Part shown: positions 9,323-17,940 of the stretch, piece after piece | Position numbering within the stretch: the stretch's first letter is position 1 | Layout: each line of letters starts with the position of its first letter | Source: J095 sp964517605 | Lineage (GTDB): Bacteria; Chloroflexota; Anaerolineae; 4572-78; J111 | Direction: 5' to 3' | Length of the DNA: 64,000 nucleotides | Assembly: GCA_964517605.1 (NCBI GenBank) | Contig: CAZFCE010000011.1 | Location: 62,001-126,000, forward strand | Made by a program: the position numbers and the translations under genes | The notes under the pieces: generated by a model | What the model saw: only the letters and a program-made list of their open reading frames with translations | What the model was told of the DNA's origin: nothing | The model's database searches: none

Positions 9323-10755
9323 TGCCCCAGGTTTTGGTGTTGGTTGGGTTGCCAATTGGGGCCGCAACGCTGGTTTTTTTGTTGCGCCGGTTGCGGGCCG
9401 GAGCCGGCCTGGCTGTAATTGCGGCGCTGTTTATGGCCTGGCTGGTGGTAGAGCTTTCGCCGGGGGTAATGCTCAACCTGCTGGGGCGCACCGTCGAACT
9501 GGACAAGCTATCGCAGGTGGAATTGTTTTTGCTGTTTGCCGCCACGGCGGCGCTGTTTATTGTGTTGAGCCTGTTAACGCTGGCCCGCCCCTCTGACCGG
9601 CGCGCCCAGGCTTATGTGCGGCTAATTCGCCAGCAGGGCCGGATTTTTTACCCGGCGGCGCTGGTGGTGTTGGGTCTATTTGTGGCCGCCAGCCTGTCCC
9701 GGCATTTGGGCATTACCGCCGTTTTTATTGAACTGGCCGCAATTTTAACCGTGTTTGTGATTCAAACGGAGCGGCTGGAATCAACACGGGCGGCGCTGCG
9801 CTTTTTAATGGTGGTGTCGCTGGCGTTGCCGTTGTTTTTACTGGCCGCCCGGATTGTTGACGGCTATGAGTTGGCCGGCGTGGTACCGGCATCCTCTGAC
9901 CTTGAGCAGATTGCGCTGTTCGTTGGCATAGGCTTTGCCATTTGGCTGGCGGTAATCCCTTTTCACAGTTGGATGACCAGCACCGCCGCCGAGTCATCGC
10001 CGCCGACCGGCGCGTTTGTGCTGATTTCGTTCCCTATTGTGGCCATTTCTACGTTTATGCACGTGCTCATTGACCTGCCCTGGCTGGTGGATTCGTTGTA
10101 TTTGGTGAATGCCATTTTACTGGCCGGCGTGGTTACGGCTTTTGTGGGCGGCGTGCTGGCCAGTATTCAGCGTGGATTTAGCGAACTGGTGGGGTATACG
10201 GCGCTGTTTAATTTGGGCTGTATTTTAACCGTGCTGGGCATTGGCGGCCGGGGAGCGGCCATCACTATTTTGTTTGGTTTGATGGTGCGCACGCTGGCGC
10301 TGGTGTTAATTGCGGCCAGTTTGGCTACCATTAATCTGCGTAGCGCCAGCGCCGGGTTTTCGTGGGTGCGCGGGTTGGCTTATTCCATGCCGGTGGCGAC
10401 GGTTGGGCTGGTGGTGGGCGGGTTAACGCTGGCGGGCGCTCCGTTTACCGCCGGCTTTCCAGCGTTCTGGCAATTAACCCGGTCTTTGGCTGCGGTTGAT
10501 GCTCGTGGCACGGTGTTGTTGTTGGTGGGGGCGCTGGGCGCAACTGCCGGCTACTTGCGCGGGCTGCGGGTGTTGCTGGCTTCAACCGGCCAACCCGCCG
10601 GACGCGGGCCGCGCCTGCGGTTTGATGAGCCGTATGGGCTGCTGCTGGTGATTGCGCTGCTCACGGCGGCTTCGGTGATGCTGGGCTTTTTCCCGTGGCT
10701 GGTGATTGAACCGCTGCAAGCCTTCTCTAACTTTGTGTTGCTGCCCATTAAATAG
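9322..10755 (+). CDS. Proton-translocating antiporter-like subunit (NuoN/MrpD type)
   Basis: A 477-residue membrane protein with about 13 helices. It is the clearest antiporter homologue of the trio: WLAVIPFHSWMTSTAAES at about 210-227 matches the complex I antiporter block around F-P-x-H-x-W, followed by SPPTGAFVLIS in place of the family's A-P-T-P-V-S-A-L. A late helix with FTAGFPAFWQL resembles the family's F-x-K segment. No Fe-S or flavin subunit is nearby. The 3' end overlaps the converging minus-strand gene by eight bases. Confidence 0.65.
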   Translation: MPQVLVLVGLPIGAATLVFLLRRLRAGAGLAVIAALFMAWLVVELSPGVMLNLLGRTVELDKLSQVELFLLFAATAALFIVLSLLTLARPSDRRAQAYVRLIRQQGRIFYPAALVVLGLFVAASLSRHLGITAVFIELAAILTVFVIQTERLESTRAALRFLMVVSLALPLFLLAARIVDGYELAGVVPASSDLEQIALFVGIGFAIWLAVIPFHSWMTSTAAESSPPTGAFVLISFPIVAISTFMHVLIDLPWLVDSLYLVNAILLAGVVTAFVGGVLASIQRGFSELVGYTALFNLGCILTVLGIGGRGAAITILFGLMVRTLALVLIAASLATINLRSASAGFSWVRGLAYSMPVATVGLVVGGLTLAGAPFTAGFPAFWQLTRSLAAVDARGTVLLLVGALGATAGYLRGLRVLLASTGQPAGRGPRLRFDEPYGLLLVIALLTAASVMLGFFPWLVIEPLQAFSNFVLLPIK

Positions 10756-11554
10756 GCGGGTAGGGCACGTTTCGGCCGGGCCGGAGCGATGGGAATTTTC
10801 CGGCAGCCGCCAGCCGGGCCAGCCGCGTGGTAAAAGCCTCAATTTCCGGCGGCAGCAGCAGGCCGGCTAACACCTCGTCTAACTCCGCATTTTCCACAAT
10901 ATGTTGCAATCGAGCCAAATCCGCCCGCAACGGCGGGGGAATGGGCGTATCGCTAAATTCCCAAATGACGGTGCGCAGTTTGGGCGCGGCGTGAAAGGTG
11001 AGGCCGTGGTCAATGGCCCAGACTGTGCCGTCGCGCCCTTTCAGGCAGTGGCCGCCTTTGCGGTCGGCGTTGTTGACAATGTAATCAAACAGGGCCATCT
11101 GCATAAAATCTGCGGTAAAGGCGGGCAGAGTTTTCATATTAAAATAGTGGGCTTCATATTCGGCTTCAACAAAAAGCTGCACGCTGCCCAGGCCGTGCGG
11201 CCCGGTGCGCAGCACGGTGGGGGGAATGTTGGGCCAGCCCAGCGCCCGGCTAACCAGGTAACTGGCAAACTCCCGGTACGAGAGCGTGTGGTCGGGAAAA
11301 TCCCACAGCGGGCGTTCGCCATCACCGGGTTTGTAAATGCCCAGAATATTCTGGGCATTTGGGGCGTGAATGGTGGCTAAAAAGGTGTAGTTGGAACTCC
11401 AGGGCATTAGCCCTTCCAGTTCCATTTTCCCTTCCAGCAAAATCGAGATTACTTCGGGGGCAATTTGAGGGTGGGCGGTGGCCGGAGCCAGTTGGTTAAC
11501 CGCATTAAGCCTGGCCCGGATATTTTCCGGGCTAAATTGCCGGGTTACGCCCAT
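10748..11554 (-). CDS. SCO1664-family protein (PI3/4-kinase-like fold)
   Basis: A 268-residue protein of the SCO1664 family, described as largely actinobacterial and chloroflexal with distant similarity to phosphatidylinositol kinases. Visible blocks are GLMPWSSNYTFLATI, LGIYKPGDGERPLWDFP, an ATP-lysine-like YKPG, and a catalytic/metal pair in VNNADRKGGH and AIDHGLTFH. I chose ATG 11554 over an in-frame upstream start because AAAGGGTAAC precedes it; it overlaps the DUF3090 stop by ten bases. Last gene of a three-gene operon whose partners are the same in actinomycetes. Confidence 0.88.
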   Translation of the reverse strand: MGVTRQFSPENIRARLNAVNQLAPATAHPQIAPEVISILLEGKMELEGLMPWSSNYTFLATIHAPNAQNILGIYKPGDGERPLWDFPDHTLSYREFASYLVSRALGWPNIPPTVLRTGPHGLGSVQLFVEAEYEAHYFNMKTLPAFTADFMQMALFDYIVNNADRKGGHCLKGRDGTVWAIDHGLTFHAAPKLRTVIWEFSDTPIPPPLRADLARLQHIVENAELDEVLAGLLLPPEIEAFTTRLARLAAAGKFPSLRPGRNVPYPPI

Positions 11555-12081
11555 GTTACCCTTTCGTAGCCGTTGGTTTTGGGGCAAAAGTGACCATCGG
11601 GGTCAATGGGCATATCGCACAGCGGGCAAATGGGGCGGCCCTGGTTTACAACTTCCAGAGTGTGGTCGCTTAGCGCCCGCATTTGGGTGCGGGTGGCCCA
11701 CAACCGCACCGTCACCGGCTCGTCGGTTGGCTCAATTTCGATTTCCTGCACCACCAGCACCACCATATCTTCTTCCTGGTCGTACCCCAGGCCAATTTGC
11801 CCCACCACAAATTCAGGCTCAACCGGCTCTTGCAGCATCAGGTCGGCGTTGAGCGGCGGGGCGGTTTTGGCGGTAGATTGCGGCGGGTAGTGGTCATCCA
11901 GTTCATCGAGTAGTTCAATGGTGCTGGTGGCCAGCATTCGGGCCTGCTCTTTTTCTATTTTCAGGGTGATGGTAGATTTATTGTAGCCAGCTTGCAGCAG
12001 AAATGTCCGTTTGCCGGGCGGGCCAACTGCCCCAATGGTGATCCTTGAAACCGGATTCAGGTCTGTTAACTTTTTAGGCAT
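11545..12081 (-). CDS. DUF3090 family protein
   Basis: A 178-residue soluble protein of the DUF3090 family. The N-terminal half is beta-rich (RITIGAVGPPGKRTFLLQAG). A middle segment has EFVVGQIGLGYD and the C-terminus carries a CPLCDMPIDPDGHFCPKTNG knuckle with three Cys and one His, which could bind zinc. It overlaps the upstream phosphatase by eight bases and the downstream SCO1664-family gene by ten. The family's biochemical role is unknown; its constant partners suggest a shared pathway. Confidence 0.9.
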   Translation of the reverse strand: MPKKLTDLNPVSRITIGAVGPPGKRTFLLQAGYNKSTITLKIEKEQARMLATSTIELLDELDDHYPPQSTAKTAPPLNADLMLQEPVEPEFVVGQIGLGYDQEEDMVVLVVQEIEIEPTDEPVTVRLWATRTQMRALSDHTLEVVNQGRPICPLCDMPIDPDGHFCPKTNGYERVTWA

Positions 12082-12763
12082 TGTCTTTTTCCTGTTTTGG
12101 CTGTTCGGCGGCGGTTGCCGGTGGCGCGGGCGGGTTGTGGTGGGTATCGTTAACGCAGACCACGCGCGGCCCCAACGCCGAAAACAGCACGGTGGTAATC
12201 GAGGCGGTGCTGATGGTCAGCCGCTGGAACAAATCAAAGTGAACGCCCAGATAGTGCGCCACCGCCGCTTTAATCAGGTCGGCGTGGCCGACAATGGCAA
12301 TGGTTTGTTCGGGATGCTCTTTTACCAGCCGGTTAATAGCCGCCACAAACCGGGCTTGCATCTCGAACATGGTTTCCCCATCGGGAAAACTTGCGCCGGT
12401 GGGGTAATGCTGGATGATTCGCCAGGATTTTTTTTGAGCGAGTTTGACAATTTTTTTGCCGGTCCAGCGGCCATAATCCGCTTCTAAAAATTCGGGCGCG
12501 GGCTGCACTTCAACTTTGTGGTGGTTGGCAATGGCCTGGGCGGTTTCGAGCGTGCGTTCCAGCGGGCTGGCGTAAATGGCATCAAGCCGCGTACCGGCCA
12601 ACCGTTGGCCCAACGCTCTGGCTTGCTCACGTCCGGTATCGTTCAGGTGGATGTTGGGCATGCGCCCCGCCAGCCGGTGGCTCTGCGTCCATTCGTTTTC
12701 ACCGTGGCGGATAAAAAGCACGGTGGTGGGTTTGGAATGTTTGTTTTTTGGCGTTTTGGTCAT
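12074..12763 (-). CDS. Histidine phosphatase family protein (MSMEG_4193 type)
   Basis: A 229-residue phosphoglycerate-mutase-like phosphatase. The RHG motif with the phospho-accepting His is in VLFIRHGENEW near residue 15; the second catalytic His is in AIVGHADLIKA. ASPLERTLETAQ and LEADYGRWTG are typical of the superfamily. It opens the trio operon with DUF3090 and SCO1664-family genes, which supports assignment to the MSMEG_4193 family rather than to glycolytic mutases. The tail after about residue 205 is Pro/Ala rich. The substrate is unknown. Confidence 0.88.
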   Translation of the reverse strand: MTKTPKNKHSKPTTVLFIRHGENEWTQSHRLAGRMPNIHLNDTGREQARALGQRLAGTRLDAIYASPLERTLETAQAIANHHKVEVQPAPEFLEADYGRWTGKKIVKLAQKKSWRIIQHYPTGASFPDGETMFEMQARFVAAINRLVKEHPEQTIAIVGHADLIKAAVAHYLGVHFDLFQRLTISTASITTVLFSALGPRVVCVNDTHHNPPAPPATAAEQPKQEKDNA

Positions 12764-12796
12764 GCCCGCTGCCTGCCGTTTTTAATGGTGAGTAGT

Positions 12797-12825
12797 AATA
12801 TAGCCTAACCCAAACTTACAGTCAA
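12797..12825 (-). promoter_or_regulatory. Predicted promoter of the phosphatase-DUF3090-SCO1664 operon
   Basis: Read on the minus strand: TTGACT, 17 bases, TATATT. It lies about 35 bases upstream of the phosphatase start and matches sigma70-type consensus well. Confidence 0.7.
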
Positions 12826-12831
12826 GCAATT

Positions 12832-14130
12832 TTAGTCCGCCTCCGGCGGTTGGGGCGGCGCTTCGGCGGGCGGCGCGGATGGCGCTTTGGGGGCCGCCAT
12901 CGCCGTTTGGATTTTGGCCCACCATCGGCGGCTGTGGTCCCAAATGGCGGGCGGCGGCGCAACAGGGTCATCAAGGGGGGGGAATGGCTCCTGGCCCAGA
13001 ATTTTTAAGTACAAATAGCGCACTATTTCCCGCCCCGAGGCGATGACCGGCGCGGCCAGCAATGCGCCTAAAATTCCGCCCACGTTGGCGCCCACCAGCA
13101 CGCCCAAAATTACCACCAGCGGGTGCAGGTCTACGGCTTCGCCCAAAATGCGCGGCACCACCACCGTGTTTTCAAACTGTTGCACCAAAATATAAAAACC
13201 GATGATGATCAGCGCAAACACCCAGTTGCTCACCGGCAGCATGCTCGATCCTTGCAGCAGCGCCACCACCACTGCCGGCACCGCGGCCATAAACGGCCCC
13301 AGATTGGGCACAATTTCCAGCACCCCGGCAATAAAGCCCAGCGCAAACGCGCCCGGCAGCCCCAGCGCCATGTTGCCCAGCCAGGTTACAAGGCCAATGG
13401 TAATCATCAGCGTGAGTTGCCCTCTAAAATAGGCCCGCCAGATTTTGGCCAGGCGTTGCTGCAACCGGCTTATTTCGGGCTGGTAAGCCGGCGGCACAAT
13501 CCCCAAAAATAAATCCGAAAAGTTGTGGGCGTCAATGGTAATGTAAATGGCCGATAGCAACAACACAAAGGCGGTGAATACGCCCGAAAAAACCGTGCCG
13601 GCAATGTTGCTGGCCACGCCGTAAGTTACCGTTACCGCCGATTGCAAGGAATTGATGAGCGTTTCAAACGATGGCATTGCAAACGAGGTTTGCCGCTCGG
13701 CGTTGCGCAGCAAATCATAAACCGGGGTGATGAACGGTGCCAGGTCAATGGAAAAACGGCCCAGCCCCAGTTGGGTATGCTCCAAATTTTGCAGGGAGTT
13801 TTTTATCCAGGTGAAGCTATCGCTCACCAAAACCTGGTAATCAATGTTGTACAAAAAGCGCAGGCCGTCAATAATGGGCGGCACAAACACCAGCGGCGAT
13901 AACAGAATAATAATGGCCGCCAGCAGGTACGTAACCAGCACCGCCGCACCGCGCGGCAATTTGAGCCGGGTATTGAAAAAATCAACAACGGGCAGCAGCA
14001 AAAAGGCAATCAGCGCCGCCAAAATCAGCAGCGTTAATACCGATTGGCTCAGGTAGAGCACGTACAGCCCAAAGATAATCAGCCCCAGCCCCACAATATA
14101 TTTGGTGGGCAAACTCCATTCGGTGTTCAT
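12832..14130 (-). CDS. AI-2E family transporter (UPF0118/PerM)
   Basis: A 432-residue membrane protein with the family layout: two or three N-terminal helices, a long external segment at about 75-205, then a block of C-terminal helices. Family signatures are the middle FRGQLTLMITIGLVTW-type stretch and LGNMALGLPGAFALGFIAG, followed by EIVPNLGPFMAAVP. Members include exporters of autoinducer-2 and Na/H antiporters, so the substrate cannot be named. The last 45 residues are Pro/Ala rich. AGGAG lies upstream of the ATG. The sixA-like gene is 20 bases upstream on the same strand. Confidence 0.88.
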   Translation of the reverse strand: MNTEWSLPTKYIVGLGLIIFGLYVLYLSQSVLTLLILAALIAFLLLPVVDFFNTRLKLPRGAAVLVTYLLAAIIILLSPLVFVPPIIDGLRFLYNIDYQVLVSDSFTWIKNSLQNLEHTQLGLGRFSIDLAPFITPVYDLLRNAERQTSFAMPSFETLINSLQSAVTVTYGVASNIAGTVFSGVFTAFVLLLSAIYITIDAHNFSDLFLGIVPPAYQPEISRLQQRLAKIWRAYFRGQLTLMITIGLVTWLGNMALGLPGAFALGFIAGVLEIVPNLGPFMAAVPAVVVALLQGSSMLPVSNWVFALIIIGFYILVQQFENTVVVPRILGEAVDLHPLVVILGVLVGANVGGILGALLAAPVIASGREIVRYLYLKILGQEPFPPLDDPVAPPPAIWDHSRRWWAKIQTAMAAPKAPSAPPAEAPPQPPEAD

Positions 14131-14150
14131 TGGCGCATTTACTCCTGTGG

Positions 14151-14675
14151 TTAGCTCAGGGCTTTAGCCAGCCGGGGGATTAAAAACCAGCGCAGCACGG
14201 CGCTGCCCGGTTTTAACTGGCTCCACTCGATAATGGAAAAATCCAGGCATACCAGCCCGCCGGTGGGAATTTGCAGCGACAGGCTGTGATCCAGCCCGGC
14301 TTCGGGGCCGGCCAGCAGCACGGCGGCGGTTTCTTCGAGCGCGGGGTTGTGGCCCACCAGCAGCGCTCGTTCCACCGAATTGGGCAGGCGCTGGATGGCT
14401 CCCACCAAATCCTCGCTGCCGCCGCCGTAAAACGAATCCACCCAGGCTATTTCGCCGCTGTAAGCGCAGGCTTTGGCTACCAGTTGGCTGGTGTGTTTGG
14501 CCCGCTCCGCCGGCGACGACATAATCTGGTCCGGCACGCACTCAAATTTTTGCAGCACGCGCCCCATCAGTGGGGCGTCCTTTTGGCCGCGCGGAGCCAG
14601 CGGGCGGTCAAAATCGGCCAATTCATCGTGGTCCCAATCAGATTTGGCGTGGCGCAGCAATAATACGGTTTTCAT
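14151..14675 (-). CDS. SixA-type histidine phosphatase
   Basis: A 174-residue histidine phosphatase. It starts MKTVLLLRHAKSDW with the RHx motif of SixA proteins (RHA rather than RHG), followed by FDRPLAPRGQKDA, MSSPAERAKHT and the second catalytic His in LLVGHNPALEE. In E. coli SixA removes phosphate from phospho-histidine of signalling proteins; here the target is unknown. GGAGGGGG is well placed before the ATG. It probably shares a transcript with the AI-2E transporter. It diverges from the glycosyl-phosphate transferase gene. Confidence 0.88.
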   Translation of the reverse strand: MKTVLLLRHAKSDWDHDELADFDRPLAPRGQKDAPLMGRVLQKFECVPDQIMSSPAERAKHTSQLVAKACAYSGEIAWVDSFYGGGSEDLVGAIQRLPNSVERALLVGHNPALEETAAVLLAGPEAGLDHSLSLQIPTGGLVCLDFSIIEWSQLKPGSAVLRWFLIPRLAKALS

Positions 14676-14753
14676 TTCTGTCCCCCTCCAATTTGCTCAA
14701 TTGCGGTATTGCTTTTAGAGTGTGAATACTTACCCACCCATGTGGATGCCGTG

Positions 14754-15788
14754 ATGAGTTATCTTTTAATTTTTTTGGTCGCTTTCTTTATTAGTTTACT
14801 GGTAACGCCCGTCTCAATCAAGTTAGGAGGCCACTGGAATATGGTGGCCGAACCCGGCGGGCGGCGGATTCACCAGGGGTATATTTCCAGGCTCGGCGGA
14901 CTGGGCCTGTTTGCCGGGTTTTTGGGCGCGGGGTTGCTGGTGTTTGGCCTGAGCGCCTTTAAAATTTGGCCGCCAATGGGCGCGGAAGATGCCAAATTGC
15001 TTAGCGGGGTGCTGCTGGGCAGCGTGGTTGTGTTTGGGTTTGGCGCGCTTGATGATAAGTTTGAGTTTCCGGCGTGGCCGCAGTTTGCCGCCCAGTTTGT
15101 GGCGGCGTTAATTGCCATCGCGTTTGATATTATTGTGGAGCGCGTAACCCTGCCCATTTGGGGCTACACCGTGTTCCCCGGCCTGATCACTTATCCCCTG
15201 ACCATTTTTTGGGTGATGGGCATGATCAACACCGTTAACTGGCTGGATGGCCTGGACGGTTTGGCCGCCGGAGTTACGGCCATTGCCAGCCTGCTGTTTG
15301 CCATTCACGCTTACAGTTTGGGCCAAACCACGGTGGCCTTGTTTCCGTTGGCGCTGGCGGCGGCTTGCCTGGGATTTTTGCCGTTTAATTTTCACCCGGC
15401 CCGCGTGTTTATGGGCAGCAGCGGCAGCATGTTGCTGGGTTTTGCGCTGGCATCGTTATCTATTTTGGCCCCGGCCAAAGTGGCCACGGCGCTGCTGGTG
15501 TTGAGCGTGCCCATTATTGATGTGGCCTGGTTGATTATCTGGCGCTGGCGGCGCGGCAGCCCCACCCAGGCCGGGCGCGACCACCTGCATTATCGGCTGC
15601 TGGATTTGGGGTTGAGCCAGCGGCAAATTGTGCTGTTGTACTACAGTTTTTGCGCCGCGTTTGGCCTGCTGGCGCTGTTAATCGAGGTGCGGGTGTTTAA
15701 ATTGGCGGCGCTGGTGGTAATCGCGTTGATGACGCTGGCCTTGCTGTGGCGGCTAAGCCGGCGCGATAACGCCGCTCACACCCGGTAG
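14754..15788 (+). CDS. Undecaprenyl-phosphate glycosyl-1-phosphate transferase (MraY/WecA family)
   Basis: A polytopic enzyme of 344 residues that would join a UDP-sugar phosphate to undecaprenyl phosphate, starting wall, teichoic-acid-like or surface polysaccharide synthesis. Motifs: GGRRIHQGYISRLGG, GALDDKFE (the DD pair), NTVNWLDGLDGLAAG, FMGSSGSMLLG and the cytoplasmic histidine loop GRDHLHYRLLDLG. The last is closer to WecA/TagO than to MraY. I favour ATG 14754, directly before the first helix, over an earlier in-frame start at 14709; neither has a strong ribosome site. The 3' end overlaps the converging epimerase gene by 13 bases. Confidence 0.88.
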   Translation: MSYLLIFLVAFFISLLVTPVSIKLGGHWNMVAEPGGRRIHQGYISRLGGLGLFAGFLGAGLLVFGLSAFKIWPPMGAEDAKLLSGVLLGSVVVFGFGALDDKFEFPAWPQFAAQFVAALIAIAFDIIVERVTLPIWGYTVFPGLITYPLTIFWVMGMINTVNWLDGLDGLAAGVTAIASLLFAIHAYSLGQTTVALFPLALAAACLGFLPFNFHPARVFMGSSGSMLLGFALASLSILAPAKVATALLVLSVPIIDVAWLIIWRWRRGSPTQAGRDHLHYRLLDLGLSQRQIVLLYYSFCAAFGLLALLIEVRVFKLAALVVIALMTLALLWRLSRRDNAAHTR

Positions 15789-16756
15789 CCAATCGCGCGA
15801 TACCAGTCCAGCGTAAGCTGCGTGCCTTCGGCAAAGGTGTGCGGCACAAAGCCCAGTTCGGCTCTGGCTTTGCCGGAATTCACCCGCCAATCGTTGAACA
15901 CGTAGGGCTTTAGATTTTCCGGGTAAAATGGCTCGTGGTTGGTAACGTGGGCCAACAACTCCAACACCTTTACAAATTGCAGCATCAACCCGGTGGGCAC
16001 GTTAATGCGCCAACTGCTCCGGCCCGAAAGCCGGCTGATAATCCGGTTGGCCTCGCGGTGCGAGATACTTTCGTTGGAAATGTTGTAAATTTCCCCATCC
16101 CGACCCCGGTGCAGTGCCAGTTCAATGGCGCGGGCGGCATCGCCAGTGTAACAGGGAAAGATAATGTGCCGGCCCCGGTCAACCTGCACCCGCCAGTTGT
16201 GCAAAAACTCCTCAAAAAACAACCGATTAAAGGCGTAGTGGCCGTGCGGCCCGTACAGCGCCCCCAGCCGCAACACCACCACCGGCAGCCCGCGCGCCGC
16301 GTATTCCAGCGCCAGCATTTCGCCCACGGTTTTGGTTTTGGCGTAATTGTCCGAAGGGTACGGGTTGTAGGGCGTGGTTTCGGTGATAACGGCGTGGTTT
16401 TGCTGCGGCCTCACCACAATGATGGTGCTGATGTGGATAAATTTTTCCACGCCGGCTTCTTGCGCGGCTTGCAACACGTGCTGTGTGCCCTGAATATTGG
16501 TCTTGATGAACGGCTCCGGCGGCCCCCACAACCTAAAATAGGCCGCGGTGTGCACCACCCGGCGGCAGCCGCGCATGGCCGACCGCACCGAAGCGCGGTC
16601 GGTAACATCGCCGGTGGCCAGTTCTACCCCCAAATCTGCCAGAAACGCCGTGTCGCTGGTGGGGCGCACCAGGGCGCGCAGCGCGTAACCCTGCGCCTTC
16701 AAATGCTGGCACAGGTTGCGCCCTAAAAATCCGGTTGCTCCGGTAATCAGAATCAC
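15776..16756 (-). CDS. NAD-dependent epimerase/dehydratase (extended SDR)
   Basis: A 326-residue extended short-chain dehydrogenase. It has the NAD-binding ITGATGFLGRNL at the N-terminus, a Thr in ISTIIV-type strand, and the catalytic YAKTK (Tyr-x-x-x-Lys) near residue 145. It resembles the dihydroflavonol-reductase / HpnA-like sugar epimerase group (RALVRPTSDTAFL, GDVTDRASV). It is last in a four-gene minus-strand operon, seven bases after the alcohol dehydrogenase. A sugar or beta-keto/hydroxy lipid substrate is possible; no hopanoid gene is adjacent to settle this. Confidence 0.82.
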   Translation of the reverse strand: MILITGATGFLGRNLCQHLKAQGYALRALVRPTSDTAFLADLGVELATGDVTDRASVRSAMRGCRRVVHTAAYFRLWGPPEPFIKTNIQGTQHVLQAAQEAGVEKFIHISTIIVVRPQQNHAVITETTPYNPYPSDNYAKTKTVGEMLALEYAARGLPVVVLRLGALYGPHGHYAFNRLFFEEFLHNWRVQVDRGRHIIFPCYTGDAARAIELALHRGRDGEIYNISNESISHREANRIISRLSGRSSWRINVPTGLMLQFVKVLELLAHVTNHEPFYPENLKPYVFNDWRVNSGKARAELGFVPHTFAEGTQLTLDWYRAIGYRV

Positions 16757-16763
16757 AAATATT

Positions 16764-17930
16764 TTACCAATCTATGGGATGTCCGTGGAAGGCCGCCCAA
16801 AACAACCGGCGCACATCGGCGGTAGAAGGCGAGCGCGGCGCGGTTACAATTTGGGTGTCGCTTTCGGCGTGGTCAATTAAGGTTTCAAGCTGATGTTCAA
16901 ACTCGGCGGCAGAAATGTTGAGCGCCTGCGCTATGGTTTGCGGCTGGCCAATGTGCGCCGCCAGTTGGCGAATAGCCGCCGCCAGGCTGCTTGCGCCCTC
17001 GGCTTCGGTGGCGGCGGGCTGCCCCAAAAAAGCGGCCAGGTCGCGGTAGCGGGTGGCCGCGCCGTTGGCGTTAAACTCAATGGTGTACGGCAGCAACAGC
17101 CCCACCGCCCGCCCGTGCGGAATATCAAACAGGCCGCCCAAACTGTGGCCCAGCGCGTGCGCCAGCGAACACATTGAATTGATAAACCCCAGCCCGGCAA
17201 TGGCGGCGGCGTTGTGCAGCTTTTCGCGGGCTTCGGCATCGTGGCCATTGGCCACGGCGCGGGGCAGGTATTCAAAAACAAGCCGGGCGGCTTTAAGGCA
17301 CAGGCCGTCGGCAAAATCGTTGCACCAGGTTGAGGTGTACCCTTCGATGGCGTGGGTGAGGGCGTCCATGCCGGTATCGGCGGTGAGTTGCGGCGGCATG
17401 GTGGCCGCCAGCGCCGGGTCAACAATGGCAATATCGGGCAGGTTTTCGGGCGAGCCGATGGCCACTTTGCGCTGCTCCGCCGGGTCGGTGAGCACAAAGG
17501 CCCAGGTGGCCTCGGCCCCGGTGCCGCTGGTGGCGCTGATGGCAATCAATTTGGCTTTTTGACGCAAATGGAGCGGCTCAAACGGGTTAACGCCCAAAAT
17601 ATCCACGGCGGGGTTTTCGTACAAAATCCACATGGCTTTGGCCGCGTCAATCACCGAGCCGCCGCCCAGCGCCACAATCCAGTCGGGCTGGTAACTGGTC
17701 AGTTCTGCCGCGCCGCGCCGGATGGTTTCGACGGTGGGTTCGGCTTCAACCTGGTCAAATAACCGGCTGTCAAGGCCGGCCTGGCTGAGTTTGCGCTGCA
17801 CCAGCGCGGCGTGGCCAAGCTGCACCATCGCCTTATCGGTAATGAGGCCGGCCTGTCGGCCCGTTAGCTGGGTCAGGTGATCCAAAGCATCGGGGCCAAA
17901 AATAATTTCCGGGCTGCGAAAATACCACAT
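16764..17930 (-). CDS. Iron-containing alcohol dehydrogenase
   Basis: A 388-residue group III metal-dependent alcohol dehydrogenase. The nucleotide site is ALGGGSVIDAAKAM. The metal ligands are in DTGMDALTHAIEGYTS and in LAHALGHSLGGLFDIPHG, where the conserved Asp and three His residues are all seen. I set the start at ATG 17930 (MWYFRSPEIIFG), the normal family beginning. The frame stays open upstream but that part overlaps the C39 gene and is a composition artefact. AGAGGTTT precedes the ATG. Butanol, lactaldehyde or other alcohol specificity cannot be told from sequence. Confidence 0.92.
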   Translation of the reverse strand: MWYFRSPEIIFGPDALDHLTQLTGRQAGLITDKAMVQLGHAALVQRKLSQAGLDSRLFDQVEAEPTVETIRRGAAELTSYQPDWIVALGGGSVIDAAKAMWILYENPAVDILGVNPFEPLHLRQKAKLIAISATSGTGAEATWAFVLTDPAEQRKVAIGSPENLPDIAIVDPALAATMPPQLTADTGMDALTHAIEGYTSTWCNDFADGLCLKAARLVFEYLPRAVANGHDAEAREKLHNAAAIAGLGFINSMCSLAHALGHSLGGLFDIPHGRAVGLLLPYTIEFNANGAATRYRDLAAFLGQPAATEAEGASSLAAAIRQLAAHIGQPQTIAQALNISAAEFEHQLETLIDHAESDTQIVTAPRSPSTADVRRLFWAAFHGHPIDW

Positions 17931-17940
17931 ATTTAAACCT

